Of a stretch of 24,815 nucleotides of DNA, positions 14,776 through 22,134 are shown piece after piece. Source of the stretch: JAPHTQ01 sp050287105 (GTDB lineage Bacteria > Pseudomonadota > Gammaproteobacteria > Thiohalomonadales > Thiohalomonadaceae); assembly GCA_050287105.1 (NCBI GenBank), contig JBNKBG010000034.1, positions 1 to 24,815 on the forward strand, read 5' to 3'. The notes beneath the pieces are model-generated. The model made no database searches. It was not told the origin of the DNA and saw nothing but the letters and a program-made list of their open reading frames with translations. Within the stretch, counting starts at the first letter, position 1; each line of letters begins with the position of its first letter. The translations under genes were made by a program, and so were the position numbers.

Positions 14776-15579
14776 ATGAGTGAACACAACCTATTTACTA
14801 CCGCCCATCAGGCGCTACTGGCCAACGACCCCGAGGAGAAGATTCGTCTCACCCATGCGCTCTATGCCGCATGGCAGGCGGGTCAGCTTGAACAGAAGGA
14901 CCCCGGCCCGGTCGATCCGGTACGGGTACCCGGCAGGCCGCTCCGACCGCAACTGGTGATGCCCCGCGATCTGCCGCAACGCAGGCCAAACAGTCTGGAA
15001 GGACGCGCGGTGCTCTACCACGCCCTGACCCACATCGAATTCAACGCTATCAATCTCGGTCTCGACGCGGTCTACCGCTTCCGCAACATGCCTGCGGAGT
15101 TCTATGGTGACTGGCTGCAGGTGGCCGATGAAGAGGCGGATCACTACGTTATGCTGCGCGACCACCTGCGTAGCCTCGGCTACGACTACGGCGACTTCCC
15201 CGCGCACAACGGTCTGTGGGAGATGGCGCAAAAGACAGCCCACGATGTGATGGTGCGCATGGCTCTGGTACCACGCTGTCTTGAGGCGCGGGGTCTCGAT
15301 GTCAATCCGGGGATCAAGGCGAAACTGCAGGAGGGCGGCGACGAAGAGGGGGCCGCCAAACTCGACATCATCCTGCGCGATGAGATCGGTCACGTTGCTA
15401 TCGGCAACCGCTGGTTCCTCTATCTCTGTGAGCAGCGCGGACTGGAACCGATGTCCACCTACAACGGTCTGCTGGATGAATATATGCAGGGACCGCTACG
15501 TCCGCCGTTTCATATCGAGGCACGGCGAGCCGCAGGTTTTAGCGAAGAAGAGTTGGCCTATCTTGAGGGGGTTGGGTGA
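14776..15579 (+). CDS. DUF455 family ferritin-like protein
   Basis: DUF455 proteins have a ferritin-like four-helix fold with presumed di-metal ligands; their reaction is not established. The 267-residue product carries the expected ligand motifs on successive helices: HIEF (Glu88), DEEADH (Glu119/120, His123), CLEARGLD (Glu170), and RDEIGHVAIG (Glu203, His206). The conserved PGRPLRP, YGDFPAHNGLWE and AAGFSEEEL also fit. A GTG at 14758 is in frame, but the ATG at 14776 matches the family start. There is no ribosome binding site before it. TACAAT at 14762-14767 would place a transcript start almost at the ATG, so a leaderless message is possible. The stop overlaps the next gene by four bases. 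Confidence 0.88.
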   Translation: MSEHNLFTTAHQALLANDPEEKIRLTHALYAAWQAGQLEQKDPGPVDPVRVPGRPLRPQLVMPRDLPQRRPNSLEGRAVLYHALTHIEFNAINLGLDAVYRFRNMPAEFYGDWLQVADEEADHYVMLRDHLRSLGYDYGDFPAHNGLWEMAQKTAHDVMVRMALVPRCLEARGLDVNPGIKAKLQEGGDEEGAAKLDIILRDEIGHVAIGNRWFLYLCEQRGLEPMSTYNGLLDEYMQGPLRPPFHIEARRAAGFSEEELAYLEGVG

Positions 15580-16271
15580 AACGCACGATTATCGCCATTG
15601 CGACACTGCTGTTATCGATTCCCGCCGCTTACGCTGCGGAGGGTGCGCTGCTGATCTATCGGCAGCAGGAGCCCGGTATCGACGACTATGACGCACGCAT
15701 TCTGGTGACCGAAGAGTACCTGCGCATGGATGATGGTGTCGATGAGGGTGACTACCTGCTGTTTGATCGCACACAACACCTGATCAGCAGCGTGACCCAC
15801 AACGATGAAACGGTGTTTGAGATCCCGCCGCGACAGGTCACCCAACACCCACCGATGGAATTGCAGCGGCGCAGTGCCGAGGTCAGGCTGAACAATGCGC
15901 CCGCGGTCGACAAGGAAAAACCGCAACATCGCCAGCTCTACGTCAACGATAAGGTCTGCTACAACGTGGTGGCAGTGAAGGGACTGCTGAAGGATGTACA
16001 GAAGGCACTGGCCGCATTCCGCACCACCCTCGCGGGTGAACATGCCAAGCTGCTGCCGCGCCTGCCTGCGGATCAACAGGAACCCTGCGATCTGGCACAT
16101 AACATCTTCCATCCTACCTGGCAGTTGGAGTTCGGTCTACCGATCCAGGAGTGGGACGAGCAGGGGCGTGGACAGACACTGGTGGATTACAGGGAAAGCA
16201 TCACCCTGGATGACAAGCTCTTCATCCTGCCACCGGGTTACCGTCACTACACGACCGATAACATTCAATAA
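15576..16271 (+). CDS. Secreted hypothetical protein, possibly DUF4412/LolA-like
   Basis: The 231-residue product starts with a clear signal peptide (MKRTIIAIATLLLSIPAAYA, cut near residue 20), so it should be periplasmic. The body has alternating beta-type segments such as YLRMDDGVDEGDYLLFDR and LISSVTHNDETVFEIPP, recalling DUF4412/LolA-like proteins, but the family match is uncertain. Two Cys in the mature part (KVCYNV and EPCDLA) could form a disulfide. The start is GTG at 15576, with GAGGGGG upstream, overlapping the DUF455 stop as GTGA. The tight overlap suggests the two proteins are made together. A strong terminator follows directly. Confidence 0.75.
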   Translation: MKRTIIAIATLLLSIPAAYAAEGALLIYRQQEPGIDDYDARILVTEEYLRMDDGVDEGDYLLFDRTQHLISSVTHNDETVFEIPPRQVTQHPPMELQRRSAEVRLNNAPAVDKEKPQHRQLYVNDKVCYNVVAVKGLLKDVQKALAAFRTTLAGEHAKLLPRLPADQQEPCDLAHNIFHPTWQLEFGLPIQEWDEQGRGQTLVDYRESITLDDKLFILPPGYRHYTTDNIQ

Positions 16272-16299
16272 AAAAAGGCCGCGACAACGCGGCCTTTTT
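16271..16299. terminator. Bidirectional terminator
   Basis: GGCCGCG at 16277-16283 pairs with CGCGGCC at 16288-16294 around the loop ACAA. A run of A before and five T after extend the stem and give U-tracts on both strands. It lies between convergent genes and should end both the plus-strand hypothetical gene and the minus-strand Host_attach gene. Confidence 0.92.
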
Positions 16300-16316
16300 G
16301 CTTACAACATGACACA

Positions 16317-16757
16317 TCAGTGTCTGAGGCGTTTAATCAATTCACTCTCATTCAGATCCGTATAGTCCTTGTTGACATGATTACTGACCATCTTTGCCAC
16401 ATGGGTATTCATGTGCTGGTTAAGCAGGCCGTGAAAGTGCGGTGAGGCGACAATCATCAGATTATTGAAACTGTTTTGCGTTCGTCCTGAGTTCAACTCC
16501 TTCGCCAGTTCCATGGCAAAGCGTGTATGTTCAAACTCCTTGGGGCTGACGGGCTCGTTAAAGGCGCCATGGGTAGTGCCTTCCATACCAGAAACCTCGG
16601 TCTGGAAGTGGCCGGGACGATCCGAGGCGAGCTCATCGCCTTTTTCCCGGCTGGGAGGGTGGAGAAACTCTTTAAGTAGGGTAAGGGTTTTGGGTCGCGC
16701 CTGGGTCTCGAATAGGCGGGCGCGGCTGGCGTTTCCAACAAGCAACCATGTAGGCAT
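16317..16757 (-). CDS. Host attachment protein family (Host_attach, PF10116-like)
   Basis: Members of this family were named after an Agrobacterium gene linked to plant attachment, but they are widespread in non-plant bacteria and no enzyme activity is established. The 146-residue product has the typical N-terminus (TWLLVGNASRARLFE), then ELASDRPGHFQTE near residue 42, and the C-terminal LMIVASPHFHGLLNQ with a final helix ending in lysine/arginine. No signal peptide or membrane segment is present, so it should be cytoplasmic. AGGGGGAAGAG precedes the ATG on the minus strand. It stands alone between a bidirectional terminator and a divergent intergenic region of about 150 bases. Confidence 0.82.
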   Translation of the reverse strand: MPTWLLVGNASRARLFETQARPKTLTLLKEFLHPPSREKGDELASDRPGHFQTEVSGMEGTTHGAFNEPVSPKEFEHTRFAMELAKELNSGRTQNSFNNLMIVASPHFHGLLNQHMNTHVAKMVSNHVNKDYTDLNESELIKRLRH

Positions 16758-16857
16758 TCTCTTCCCCCTGTTTGTGATGGCTCGGACTAGAAAATATAGA
16801 CTATCTCCACCGCCTCACTTTGGGTGTGCCACATAAATTACATTTATTGCAGATCTT

Positions 16858-16887
16858 TTGATGTGTAACGCCCACCCTCGCTAGACT
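16858..16887 (+). promoter_or_regulatory. Candidate promoter for the SprA-related gene
   Basis: TTGATG at 16858-16863 and TAGACT at 16882-16887 are separated by 18 bases; each matches consensus at four of six positions. The A/T-rich divergent region 16780-16900 must also hold a promoter for the minus-strand Host_attach gene, but only an isolated minus-strand TATATT (16793-16798) without a good -35 was seen. Confidence 0.3.
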
Positions 16888-16911
16888 AAACTGTAGAAAA
16901 GGCAAGGCAGG

Positions 16912-17442
16912 ATGGGTATGCAGCTACAGGCGACCACATCGATCACTTCCCATGCATCGCTAAACAGCGGTGGCGGCGCGGCTGCGCGAGAATCTTCCAC
17001 CCCAGGCACGACAGGTCAGCTCAGCGTTGAGGAGCAGCGCCAGTTGCGCGAGCTCGAGGCGCGTGAGCGCGAGGTGCGCGCCCACGAGCAGGCCCATCTG
17101 CGTGTCGGTCGGGATCTGATACGCGGGGCCGCCAGTTATACCTATCAGCAGGGACCGGATGGCAGGCAATATGCGGTAGGAGGTGAGGTGAAAATCGACA
17201 CCACGGGGGTGGCGGGTGATCCCGAGGCGACCGAAGCGAAGGCCTACCATATCCGTGAAACCGCCCTGGCCCCGACCCAACCCTCAAATCAGGATCGTGC
17301 CGTGGCCTCCATGGCTTCGCGTATGGCGCAGGAGGCGCGCCTCGAAATCCAGCGCCAGCAACGGGCCGAGGCCGAGCAGGCCTATCGTCAGACCGCATCC
17401 ACGCCTGTTGGTGAGGGGGCGGTGATCAACCAGAGCGCATAG
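16912..17442 (+). CDS. SprA-related / CJM1_0395-type putative metalloprotease
   Basis: The 176-residue product has an HExxH zinc-protease signature, HEQAH (His58, Glu59, His62), in a Glu/Arg-rich helix. The family segments SYTYQQGPDGRQYAVGGEV (75-93), KIDTTGV, and ALAPTQPSNQDRAVASMASRMAQEA (about 118-142) follow. These match the SprA-related family (PF12118-like), whose substrate is unknown. There is no signal peptide; the N-terminal 40 residues are Ser/Thr/Gly-rich and probably disordered. AAGGCAAGGCAGG precedes the ATG at 16912; Met3 (16918) is an alternative start. Proteolytic activity is inferred from the motif only. Confidence 0.82.
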   Translation: MGMQLQATTSITSHASLNSGGGAAARESSTPGTTGQLSVEEQRQLRELEAREREVRAHEQAHLRVGRDLIRGAASYTYQQGPDGRQYAVGGEVKIDTTGVAGDPEATEAKAYHIRETALAPTQPSNQDRAVASMASRMAQEARLEIQRQQRAEAEQAYRQTASTPVGEGAVINQSA

Positions 17443-17521
17443 CCAGCCAGAGAGGCACAACGCCAGCGAACAAGGTATAGTTGGCGCACTGTTTTGGCCT
17501 CAGGCAGGGACCCTTTCAATC

Positions 17522-18025
17522 GTGTCGCTCTACTCCGTCGACAAACTCATGACCCAGACGCGCAAACTGGCTGCGGATTACCGCCGTGCCACCGGTCAGC
17601 CGTTGCCCCTCACCGGCGAGATCGCCAACTTCGACGCTGCCAATCTACTCGATCTGGAGCTGCTCCAGCCCTCGCCAGGCGGCTACGATGCGGTGGGCCG
17701 TAGCGGGGAGCGCGAGGGGATGCGCTTCCAGATCAAGGGCCGCGCCATCTTCGACGACAGCAAGGGCGGGCATCGTATCGGCCAACTCAAACTGGAGCAG
17801 GAGTGGGACGCGGTGCTTCTGGTGCTGCTCGACGAGGAGTACGAGGCGTCGGAAATCTATCAGGCGGACCGTGCCACGATCCTGGGGGCGATGGAGGAGA
17901 GCGGCGGTGGTCGCGGCAAGCGCGGTGCCATGTCAGTGGCCCGTTTCCGCAACATCTCGCAACGGGTGTGGCAGCGCGGCGAGGGTGAGATCAGGGACGA
18001 AGTGTGGGACAACGGCAGGGACTGA
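17522..18025 (+). CDS. Small protein with PD-(D/E)XK nuclease-like residues
   Basis: The 167-residue product was not recognised with certainty; it may be a DUF6998-type protein. Residues in the right order and spacing for a restriction-endonuclease-like fold are visible: Glu33 in TGEIANFDAANLL (helix 1), Asp56 in GGYDAVG, and Gln70-x-Lys72 in FQIKGR, followed by a hydrophobic strand WDAVLLVLLD (95-104). This is the pattern of PD-(D/E)XK variants with Gln in place of the second acid. No DNA-binding domain is seen. The start is GTG at 17522 with AGGGA 11 bases upstream; ATG at 17549 is an alternative without a ribosome site. It ends ten bases before yoaA, so they are probably co-expressed. Confidence 0.65.
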   Translation: MSLYSVDKLMTQTRKLAADYRRATGQPLPLTGEIANFDAANLLDLELLQPSPGGYDAVGRSGEREGMRFQIKGRAIFDDSKGGHRIGQLKLEQEWDAVLLVLLDEEYEASEIYQADRATILGAMEESGGGRGKRGAMSVARFRNISQRVWQRGEGEIRDEVWDNGRD

Positions 18026-18035
18026 TCGCGTTTCA

Positions 18036-19967
18036 ATGAATTCCGCTTCTGAAATTCTCTCCGCAGACGGCCCGTTTGCACGCCTGCTGCAAGGCTTTGC
18101 CCCACGTCCGCAGCAGCAGGAGATGGCGGCGGCGGTGGAGCGGGCACTAAAGCATAACGAGGTACTGGTCGCCGAGGCGGGCACCGGTACCGGCAAGACC
18201 TTCGCCTATCTGGTACCGGCACTGCTCTGTGGCGGCAAAGTGATCATCTCCACCGGCACGCGCAACCTCCAGGACCAGCTCTTTCACAAGGACATTCCGC
18301 TGGTACGCAAGGCGCTGGAGGTGGCGGTGGACGTGGCCCTGCTCAAGGGGCGCGGCAACTACCTCTGCATGCATCGGCTGGAACTGGCGCAGAACGAGGG
18401 GCGCTTTCTCAGCCGCAGCCATGTGGCCGATCTACAGACCATCCGCGAGTGGGCCTCGCGTACCCGAAGTGGTGACCTGGCCGAACTCGACGAACTGCCG
18501 GAGGACTCCCCGCTCTGGCCCCAGGTGACCTCCACCGCCGATAACTGTCTCGGCAGCGACTGCGAACATCTGGACAACTGTCACCTGGCACGTGCCCGGC
18601 GTCGCGCCCAGGAGGCGGATGTGGTGGTGGTCAATCACCACCTGCTGTTCGCCGATCTGGCGTTGAAGGATGAGGGCTTTGGCGAACTGCTGCCCGAGGC
18701 CAACGCCTTTATCCTCGACGAGGCGCACCAGCTCCCCGATACCGCCTCCAACTTTTTTGGCTCTGCCATCACCGCCAATCAACTGCTGGAACTGAGCCGC
18801 GACACGGTGGCCGAGGATCTGAAAGAGGCGGGTGAGAGTCGCCAGCTACGCGCCTTTGCCGACAAGCTGGATAAAGCCGTGCGCGATATGCGGCTGGTGT
18901 TTGCCACAGAGGCGGGCAGAGGCCAGTGGAGCGAATACCGTGAACGCGAAGCGATGAAGAGCGCGGTGGCGGAGTTGAAGGAGGCGTTCGCTAACTTCCA
19001 CACCTGCCTCAAACCACTGGCACCACGGGGCAAGGGACTGGAGTCCTGTCTGGAGCGTACCGAGGTGTTGCTCTCCCGCTTCAATGAACTGAGCGGCGAG
19101 ACCCCGCCTGGGTTTATTCACTGGTATGAGACCTTTACCCGATCCTTCAGTCTCAACCTCACCCCGCTGGATGTGGCAGAGCTATTCCGCAAACAACTCG
19201 ACTCCCACAACTGCAGCTGGATCTTCACCTCCGCCACCCTGGCGGTCGGCGACAATTTCAGCCACTTCACCGGTCAGCTCGGCCTGGATAGTGCGCTTAC
19301 CCTGCGCTGGGACAGCCCCTTCGACTACCCCAATCAGGCGGTGCTCTTTGTCCCCGAGGGGATGCCCGAACCCAACAGCCCGGGCTACACCGATGCGGTG
19401 GTGGAACAGGCAATACCTGTCATCGAAGCGAGTGGCGGCCGCACCTTCCTGCTCTTCACCAGCCACCGCGCCCTGCAACGGGCGGCGGAGTTGCTGGAGG
19501 GACGAATCGAATACCCTATTCTGGTGCAGGGCAGCGCACCGCGTACGCGACTGCTTGATCAGTTCCGCGAACTGGGGAATGCCGTGTTACTCGGTACTGG
19601 CAGTTTCTGGGAAGGGGTGGATGTGCGCGGTGAAGCGCTCTCCTGTGTGATCATCGACAAGCTGCCGTTTGCTTCCCCTGGCGATCCGATCCTGCAGGCA
19701 CGGATCGACGCCATGCGCGATGCGGGCGGCAACCCTTTCATGCAGTATCAGTTACCGCAAGCGGTGATCAGTCTTAAGCAGGGAGTAGGACGATTGATCC
19801 GCGATGTGAATGATCGCGGCGTGTTGATGCTCTGCGACCCGCGTCTCGGCAGCAAGTCCTATGGACGGGTATTTATAGACAGTCTGCCACCGATGACAAA
19901 AACGAGACGTTTTGAAGTAATTGAACGTTTCTATACCAGGATGACAAGTCAGGCCGGTTGCCTATAA
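18036..19967 (+). CDS. yoaA: ATP-dependent Fe-S DNA helicase YoaA (DinG/XPD family)
   Basis: YoaA is a superfamily 2 5'-3' helicase; in E. coli it works with the HolC clamp-loader subunit in repair of stalled forks. The 643-residue product has Walker A EAGTGTGKT (46-54) and four Cys for a 4Fe-4S cluster (Cys111, Cys171, Cys176, Cys182; NYLCMHR and DNCLGSDCEHLDNC). It also has VVVVNHHLL, Walker B DEAH near 227, the strand WIFTSATL near 395, FWEGVDVRGE near 526, and motif VI QGVGRLIRD near 585. It matches E. coli YoaA (636 residues) throughout. The same frame stays open far upstream, but that part only overlaps the previous gene. In E. coli yoaA also lies next to tsaB. Confidence 0.95.
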   Translation: MNSASEILSADGPFARLLQGFAPRPQQQEMAAAVERALKHNEVLVAEAGTGTGKTFAYLVPALLCGGKVIISTGTRNLQDQLFHKDIPLVRKALEVAVDVALLKGRGNYLCMHRLELAQNEGRFLSRSHVADLQTIREWASRTRSGDLAELDELPEDSPLWPQVTSTADNCLGSDCEHLDNCHLARARRRAQEADVVVVNHHLLFADLALKDEGFGELLPEANAFILDEAHQLPDTASNFFGSAITANQLLELSRDTVAEDLKEAGESRQLRAFADKLDKAVRDMRLVFATEAGRGQWSEYREREAMKSAVAELKEAFANFHTCLKPLAPRGKGLESCLERTEVLLSRFNELSGETPPGFIHWYETFTRSFSLNLTPLDVAELFRKQLDSHNCSWIFTSATLAVGDNFSHFTGQLGLDSALTLRWDSPFDYPNQAVLFVPEGMPEPNSPGYTDAVVEQAIPVIEASGGRTFLLFTSHRALQRAAELLEGRIEYPILVQGSAPRTRLLDQFRELGNAVLLGTGSFWEGVDVRGEALSCVIIDKLPFASPGDPILQARIDAMRDAGGNPFMQYQLPQAVISLKQGVGRLIRDVNDRGVLMLCDPRLGSKSYGRVFIDSLPPMTKTRRFEVIERFYTRMTSQAGCL

Positions 19968-19968
19968 T
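19941..19968 (+). promoter_or_regulatory. Strong sigma-70 promoter of the barrel protein gene
   Basis: ATGACA at 19941-19946 (five of six) and a perfect TATAAT at 19963-19968 are 16 bases apart. The -10 overlaps the yoaA stop codon. Transcription should start near 19975, about 44 bases before the start at 20019. This is the best promoter match in the window. Confidence 0.65.
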
Positions 19969-20018
19969 CACACTAATTATCAGGTTACAGTTCAATGATT
20001 CAGCCAGAGGAGATTACT

Positions 20019-20636
20019 ATGAGAAAGATAATACCTGCCCTTGCGATGGGCATCATGATGTTGGGGATGGGGACATCGGCACACGCCATTGGCGTTGGTG
20101 CCAAAGTAGGAACACTGGGTTTTGGTGCAGAGCTTGGTTATCAGGCGATGGATCATATGGTTATCCGTGCTGCGGTAAATAAGTTCAAAATGAACGCTGA
20201 CCAGACCATTAGTGGTAATGCTTCCACTGTAGATCTCGATCTGAGTTCGACCGCTCTCTTCCTCGACTTTTCACCTTTCTCCGAGGGCAGTCTGCACCTC
20301 ACTGTTGGTTATGTAATGAACAACAGTAAATTAACCGGTACCAGCACGATAAGTGACTTTGGTGGTGTCACATATCCTGCACAGACCGTATCAACCACCA
20401 TCGACTTTGGCAGCGGCCCCTATTTGGGTATTGGTTGGGGCAATGTACCTGCGCCAGGTATTGGACTGACCTTTGAACTGGGTGTACTCAAGTCTGGTGC
20501 TCCCAAGGCTAGTTTGAGCACTACCGCACCTGTCAATCCAGCTGACGTGGCTGCGGAAGAGAAGCAGATGCAGGACGACCTCAATCAGTTCGACGTCTAT
20601 CCCGTCGTCTCCGCCGGTATCTCCATCGGTTTCTGA
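20019..20636 (+). CDS. Outer-membrane beta-barrel protein of unknown function
   Basis: The 205-residue product has a signal peptide (MRKIIPALAMGIMMLGMGTSAHA, cut before IGVGAKVG). About eight alternating amphipathic strands follow, and the protein ends in Phe (AGISIGF), the sorting signal for outer-membrane barrels. Conserved pieces such as LFLDFSPF, PYLGIGWGN and FELGVLKSGAPKASL resemble a family of small outer-membrane proteins common in gammaproteobacteria. A short charged helical stretch (VAAEEKQMQDDLNQF) near residue 180 precedes the last strand. The frame opens at 19995, but the ATG at 20019 has AGAGGAG upstream and starts the signal peptide. It has its own promoter and terminator. No ligand or pore function can be inferred. 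Confidence 0.85.
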   Translation: MRKIIPALAMGIMMLGMGTSAHAIGVGAKVGTLGFGAELGYQAMDHMVIRAAVNKFKMNADQTISGNASTVDLDLSSTALFLDFSPFSEGSLHLTVGYVMNNSKLTGTSTISDFGGVTYPAQTVSTTIDFGSGPYLGIGWGNVPAPGIGLTFELGVLKSGAPKASLSTTAPVNPADVAAEEKQMQDDLNQFDVYPVVSAGISIGF

Positions 20637-20660
20637 TTCAACGTTTCATTTGTATCCCAG

Positions 20661-20698
20661 GGCCCGTACACTTCGACGTGTACGGGCCTTCTTAATTT
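20661..20698 (+). terminator. Rho-independent terminator after the barrel protein gene
   Basis: GGCCCGTACAC at 20661-20671 pairs perfectly with GTGTACGGGCC at 20678-20688 around TTCGAC. TTCTTAATTT follows. The 11-bp stem separates the barrel gene from tsaB. Confidence 0.88.
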
Positions 20699-20713
20699 AC
20701 GTAACCAGAAAAC

Positions 20714-21376
20714 ATGAAACTACTTGCCATCGAAACCGCCACCGAAGCCTGTTCCGTCGCTCTCTATATCGATGGCGAAGTGCAGGAGTCGTTTCGCCTT
20801 GCGCCTCGTCGGCATACCGAACTGCTACTGGGTATGACCGATGCGTTACTGGCAGAGGCAGGAGTGAAGTTGGCTGACATGGATGTGCTCGCCTTTGGTC
20901 GTGGTCCGGGTGCCTTTACCGGGGTGCGCATTGCCACCGGTGTGATTCAGGGCATGGCCTTTGCCGCCGATCTGCCGGTGGTGCCGGTATCGACCCTTGC
21001 AGCACTGGCCCAGCGTGGCCTCTCCCAATATGGCTGGAGCAAGGTGGCTGCGGCGATCGACGCACGGATGAATGAAGTCTACTGGGGTCTGTTTGAAGCA
21101 CGTGATGGCCTGATGCGCGCGACGCAGGAAGAGCGTGTCTGCCCCGCCGAGCAAACAGTATTGAGTGACAGCCAGGGCTGGTATGGCATCGGCAGTGGTT
21201 GGCAGGCGTACGCAGAAGTATTGAACGCAACGCACAACGGCGCAGTGGTTGAGTATCGTGGCGATGAGCTTCCCCATGCAGCGGAGATCGCCGTGCTGGC
21301 GGTTGCCGATGTGGCCAACGCTGTCAGTGCAGAGCAGGCCATGCCGATCTACCTGCGTGACAAGGTGGTCGGTTAG
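20714..21376 (+). CDS. tsaB: tRNA threonylcarbamoyladenosine complex subunit TsaB
   Basis: TsaB is the ASKHA-fold partner that pairs with TsaD (and TsaE) to place threonylcarbamoyl on A37 of tRNAs that read ANN codons. The 220-residue product has the family N-terminus MKLLAIETATEACSVAL, RRHTELLLGM near residue 32, and the signature GRGPGAFTGVRIATGVIQGMA (63-83). It lacks the TsaD metal-binding histidines, as expected. The ATG is 25 bases after the terminator stem, and no strong ribosome site is seen. Its stop overlaps the stop of the convergent esterase gene. Confidence 0.95.
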   Translation: MKLLAIETATEACSVALYIDGEVQESFRLAPRRHTELLLGMTDALLAEAGVKLADMDVLAFGRGPGAFTGVRIATGVIQGMAFAADLPVVPVSTLAALAQRGLSQYGWSKVAAAIDARMNEVYWGLFEARDGLMRATQEERVCPAEQTVLSDSQGWYGIGSGWQAYAEVLNATHNGAVVEYRGDELPHAAEIAVLAVADVANAVSAEQAMPIYLRDKVVG

Positions 21377-21990
21377 GGCGTTAACGCCCCTTCACGAAGC
21401 AGCAGACGATAGACCGCTTCGGCGATCATTTCGTAGCCTGCGGCATTGGGATGAACTTGGTCCGACTTAAAGCGAGTATCCGAGAGTACCTCGGGGATCA
21501 CTGAATCCTGAAACGGCACCCCTGTGTTTTCTGCAACCTCACGGTAGTACTTCGCACTCTCCAGGCCAAACAACGCCGGTTGCGGCACACCAAGCAGCAC
21601 CACCTCTACACCACGCCCTTTCGCAATCCGGATCATCCGCTCCAGATTCTCCTGCATTGCCGCCATCGGTTGCTTGCGCAACATGTCGTTGCCGCCGTGG
21701 CAGAGGATCAGCAGTGCAGGCTGGTTTTCATCCAGCTCCTTTGGCAGGCGCAGCAATCCCTGATGACTCTGCTCTCCGGGTATCCCCGCATTGATCACGG
21801 TGCGTCCGCTGAGTCGTTCCAGCACCGCAGGGTAGCTGCCATCTTCGCCGACCCCACTGCCGTAGGTGAGACTGTCGCCAAAGGCGAGGATCACCGCATC
21901 CGCTGCCAGGGGTTGCAGACGCGGTGTGTCGCGACTGCATGCAGCTAGCAGGCAAACAATGAGTAGAGGAAGAAGAGTGCGCAGCTTCAT
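21373..21990 (-). CDS. GDSL/SGNH esterase lipoprotein, TesA-like
   Basis: This family hydrolyses acyl esters and thioesters, with broad specificity in TesA. The 205-residue product has a lipoprotein signal with lipobox LAAC (Cys18) followed by Ser, which suggests outer-membrane sorting. The SGNH blocks are present: FGDSLTYG (Ser40), NAGIPGEQS, HGGNDML, and DQVHPN (Asp177, His180). E. coli TesA is periplasmic, not a lipoprotein, so anchoring is a notable difference. The frame opens earlier, but the ATG ending at 21990 starts the signal sequence. A weak minus-strand promoter (TTGTAC, 17 bases, TACTAT, between 22026 and 21998) would put the transcript start nearly at the ATG. Confidence 0.88.
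   Translation of the reverse strand: MKLRTLLPLLIVCLLAACSRDTPRLQPLAADAVILAFGDSLTYGSGVGEDGSYPAVLERLSGRTVINAGIPGEQSHQGLLRLPKELDENQPALLILCHGGNDMLRKQPMAAMQENLERMIRIAKGRGVEVVLLGVPQPALFGLESAKYYREVAENTGVPFQDSVIPEVLSDTRFKSDQVHPNAAGYEMIAEAVYRLLLREGALTP
21376..21389. terminator. Palindrome at overlapping convergent stops
   Basis: GGGCGTTAACGCCC is a perfect 14-base palindrome that starts at the tsaB stop and covers the last codons of the minus-strand esterase gene. It may act as a short bidirectional hairpin, although no T-run follows on either strand and the loop would need to open the central bases. Termination function is uncertain. Confidence 0.4.
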
Positions 21991-22060
21991 ATAGCTGATA
22001 GTAGGGCTGCAATAGCATCGGTACAACGATGCGCTGCACAAAAGATTATTTCAGCAGCTT

Positions 22061-22086
22061 GTCGGATTACGCTGCGCTAATCCGAC
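22061..22086. repeat. REP-like palindromic repeat (TCGGATTA type)
   Basis: GTCGGATTA at 22061-22069 and TAATCCGAC at 22078-22086 form a 9-bp stem around CGCTGCGC, followed by CTACA. I recall this palindrome as a short dispersed intergenic repeat in many proteobacterial genomes. It lies between the esterase gene and dapE. No T-run follows, so its role is unclear. Confidence 0.7.
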
Positions 22087-22134
22087 CTACAGAGATTGCG
22101 GCAATATTTGGCGGCCGGAATGATGACATCACAC

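Noticed and set aside
16317..16757. A plant-interaction or host-attachment system
   Set aside because: The family name comes from one Agrobacterium gene; no attachment, secretion or symbiosis genes are near.
17461..17486. CGCCA...TGGCG with TATAGT between, before the nuclease-like gene
   Set aside because: The stem is five pairs and no -35 is at the right distance; too weak to list as a promoter or operator.
17586..18035. Upstream extension of the yoaA frame
   Set aside because: The added 150 residues are Arg/Ser-rich shadow of the preceding gene, and the family N-terminus begins at 18036.
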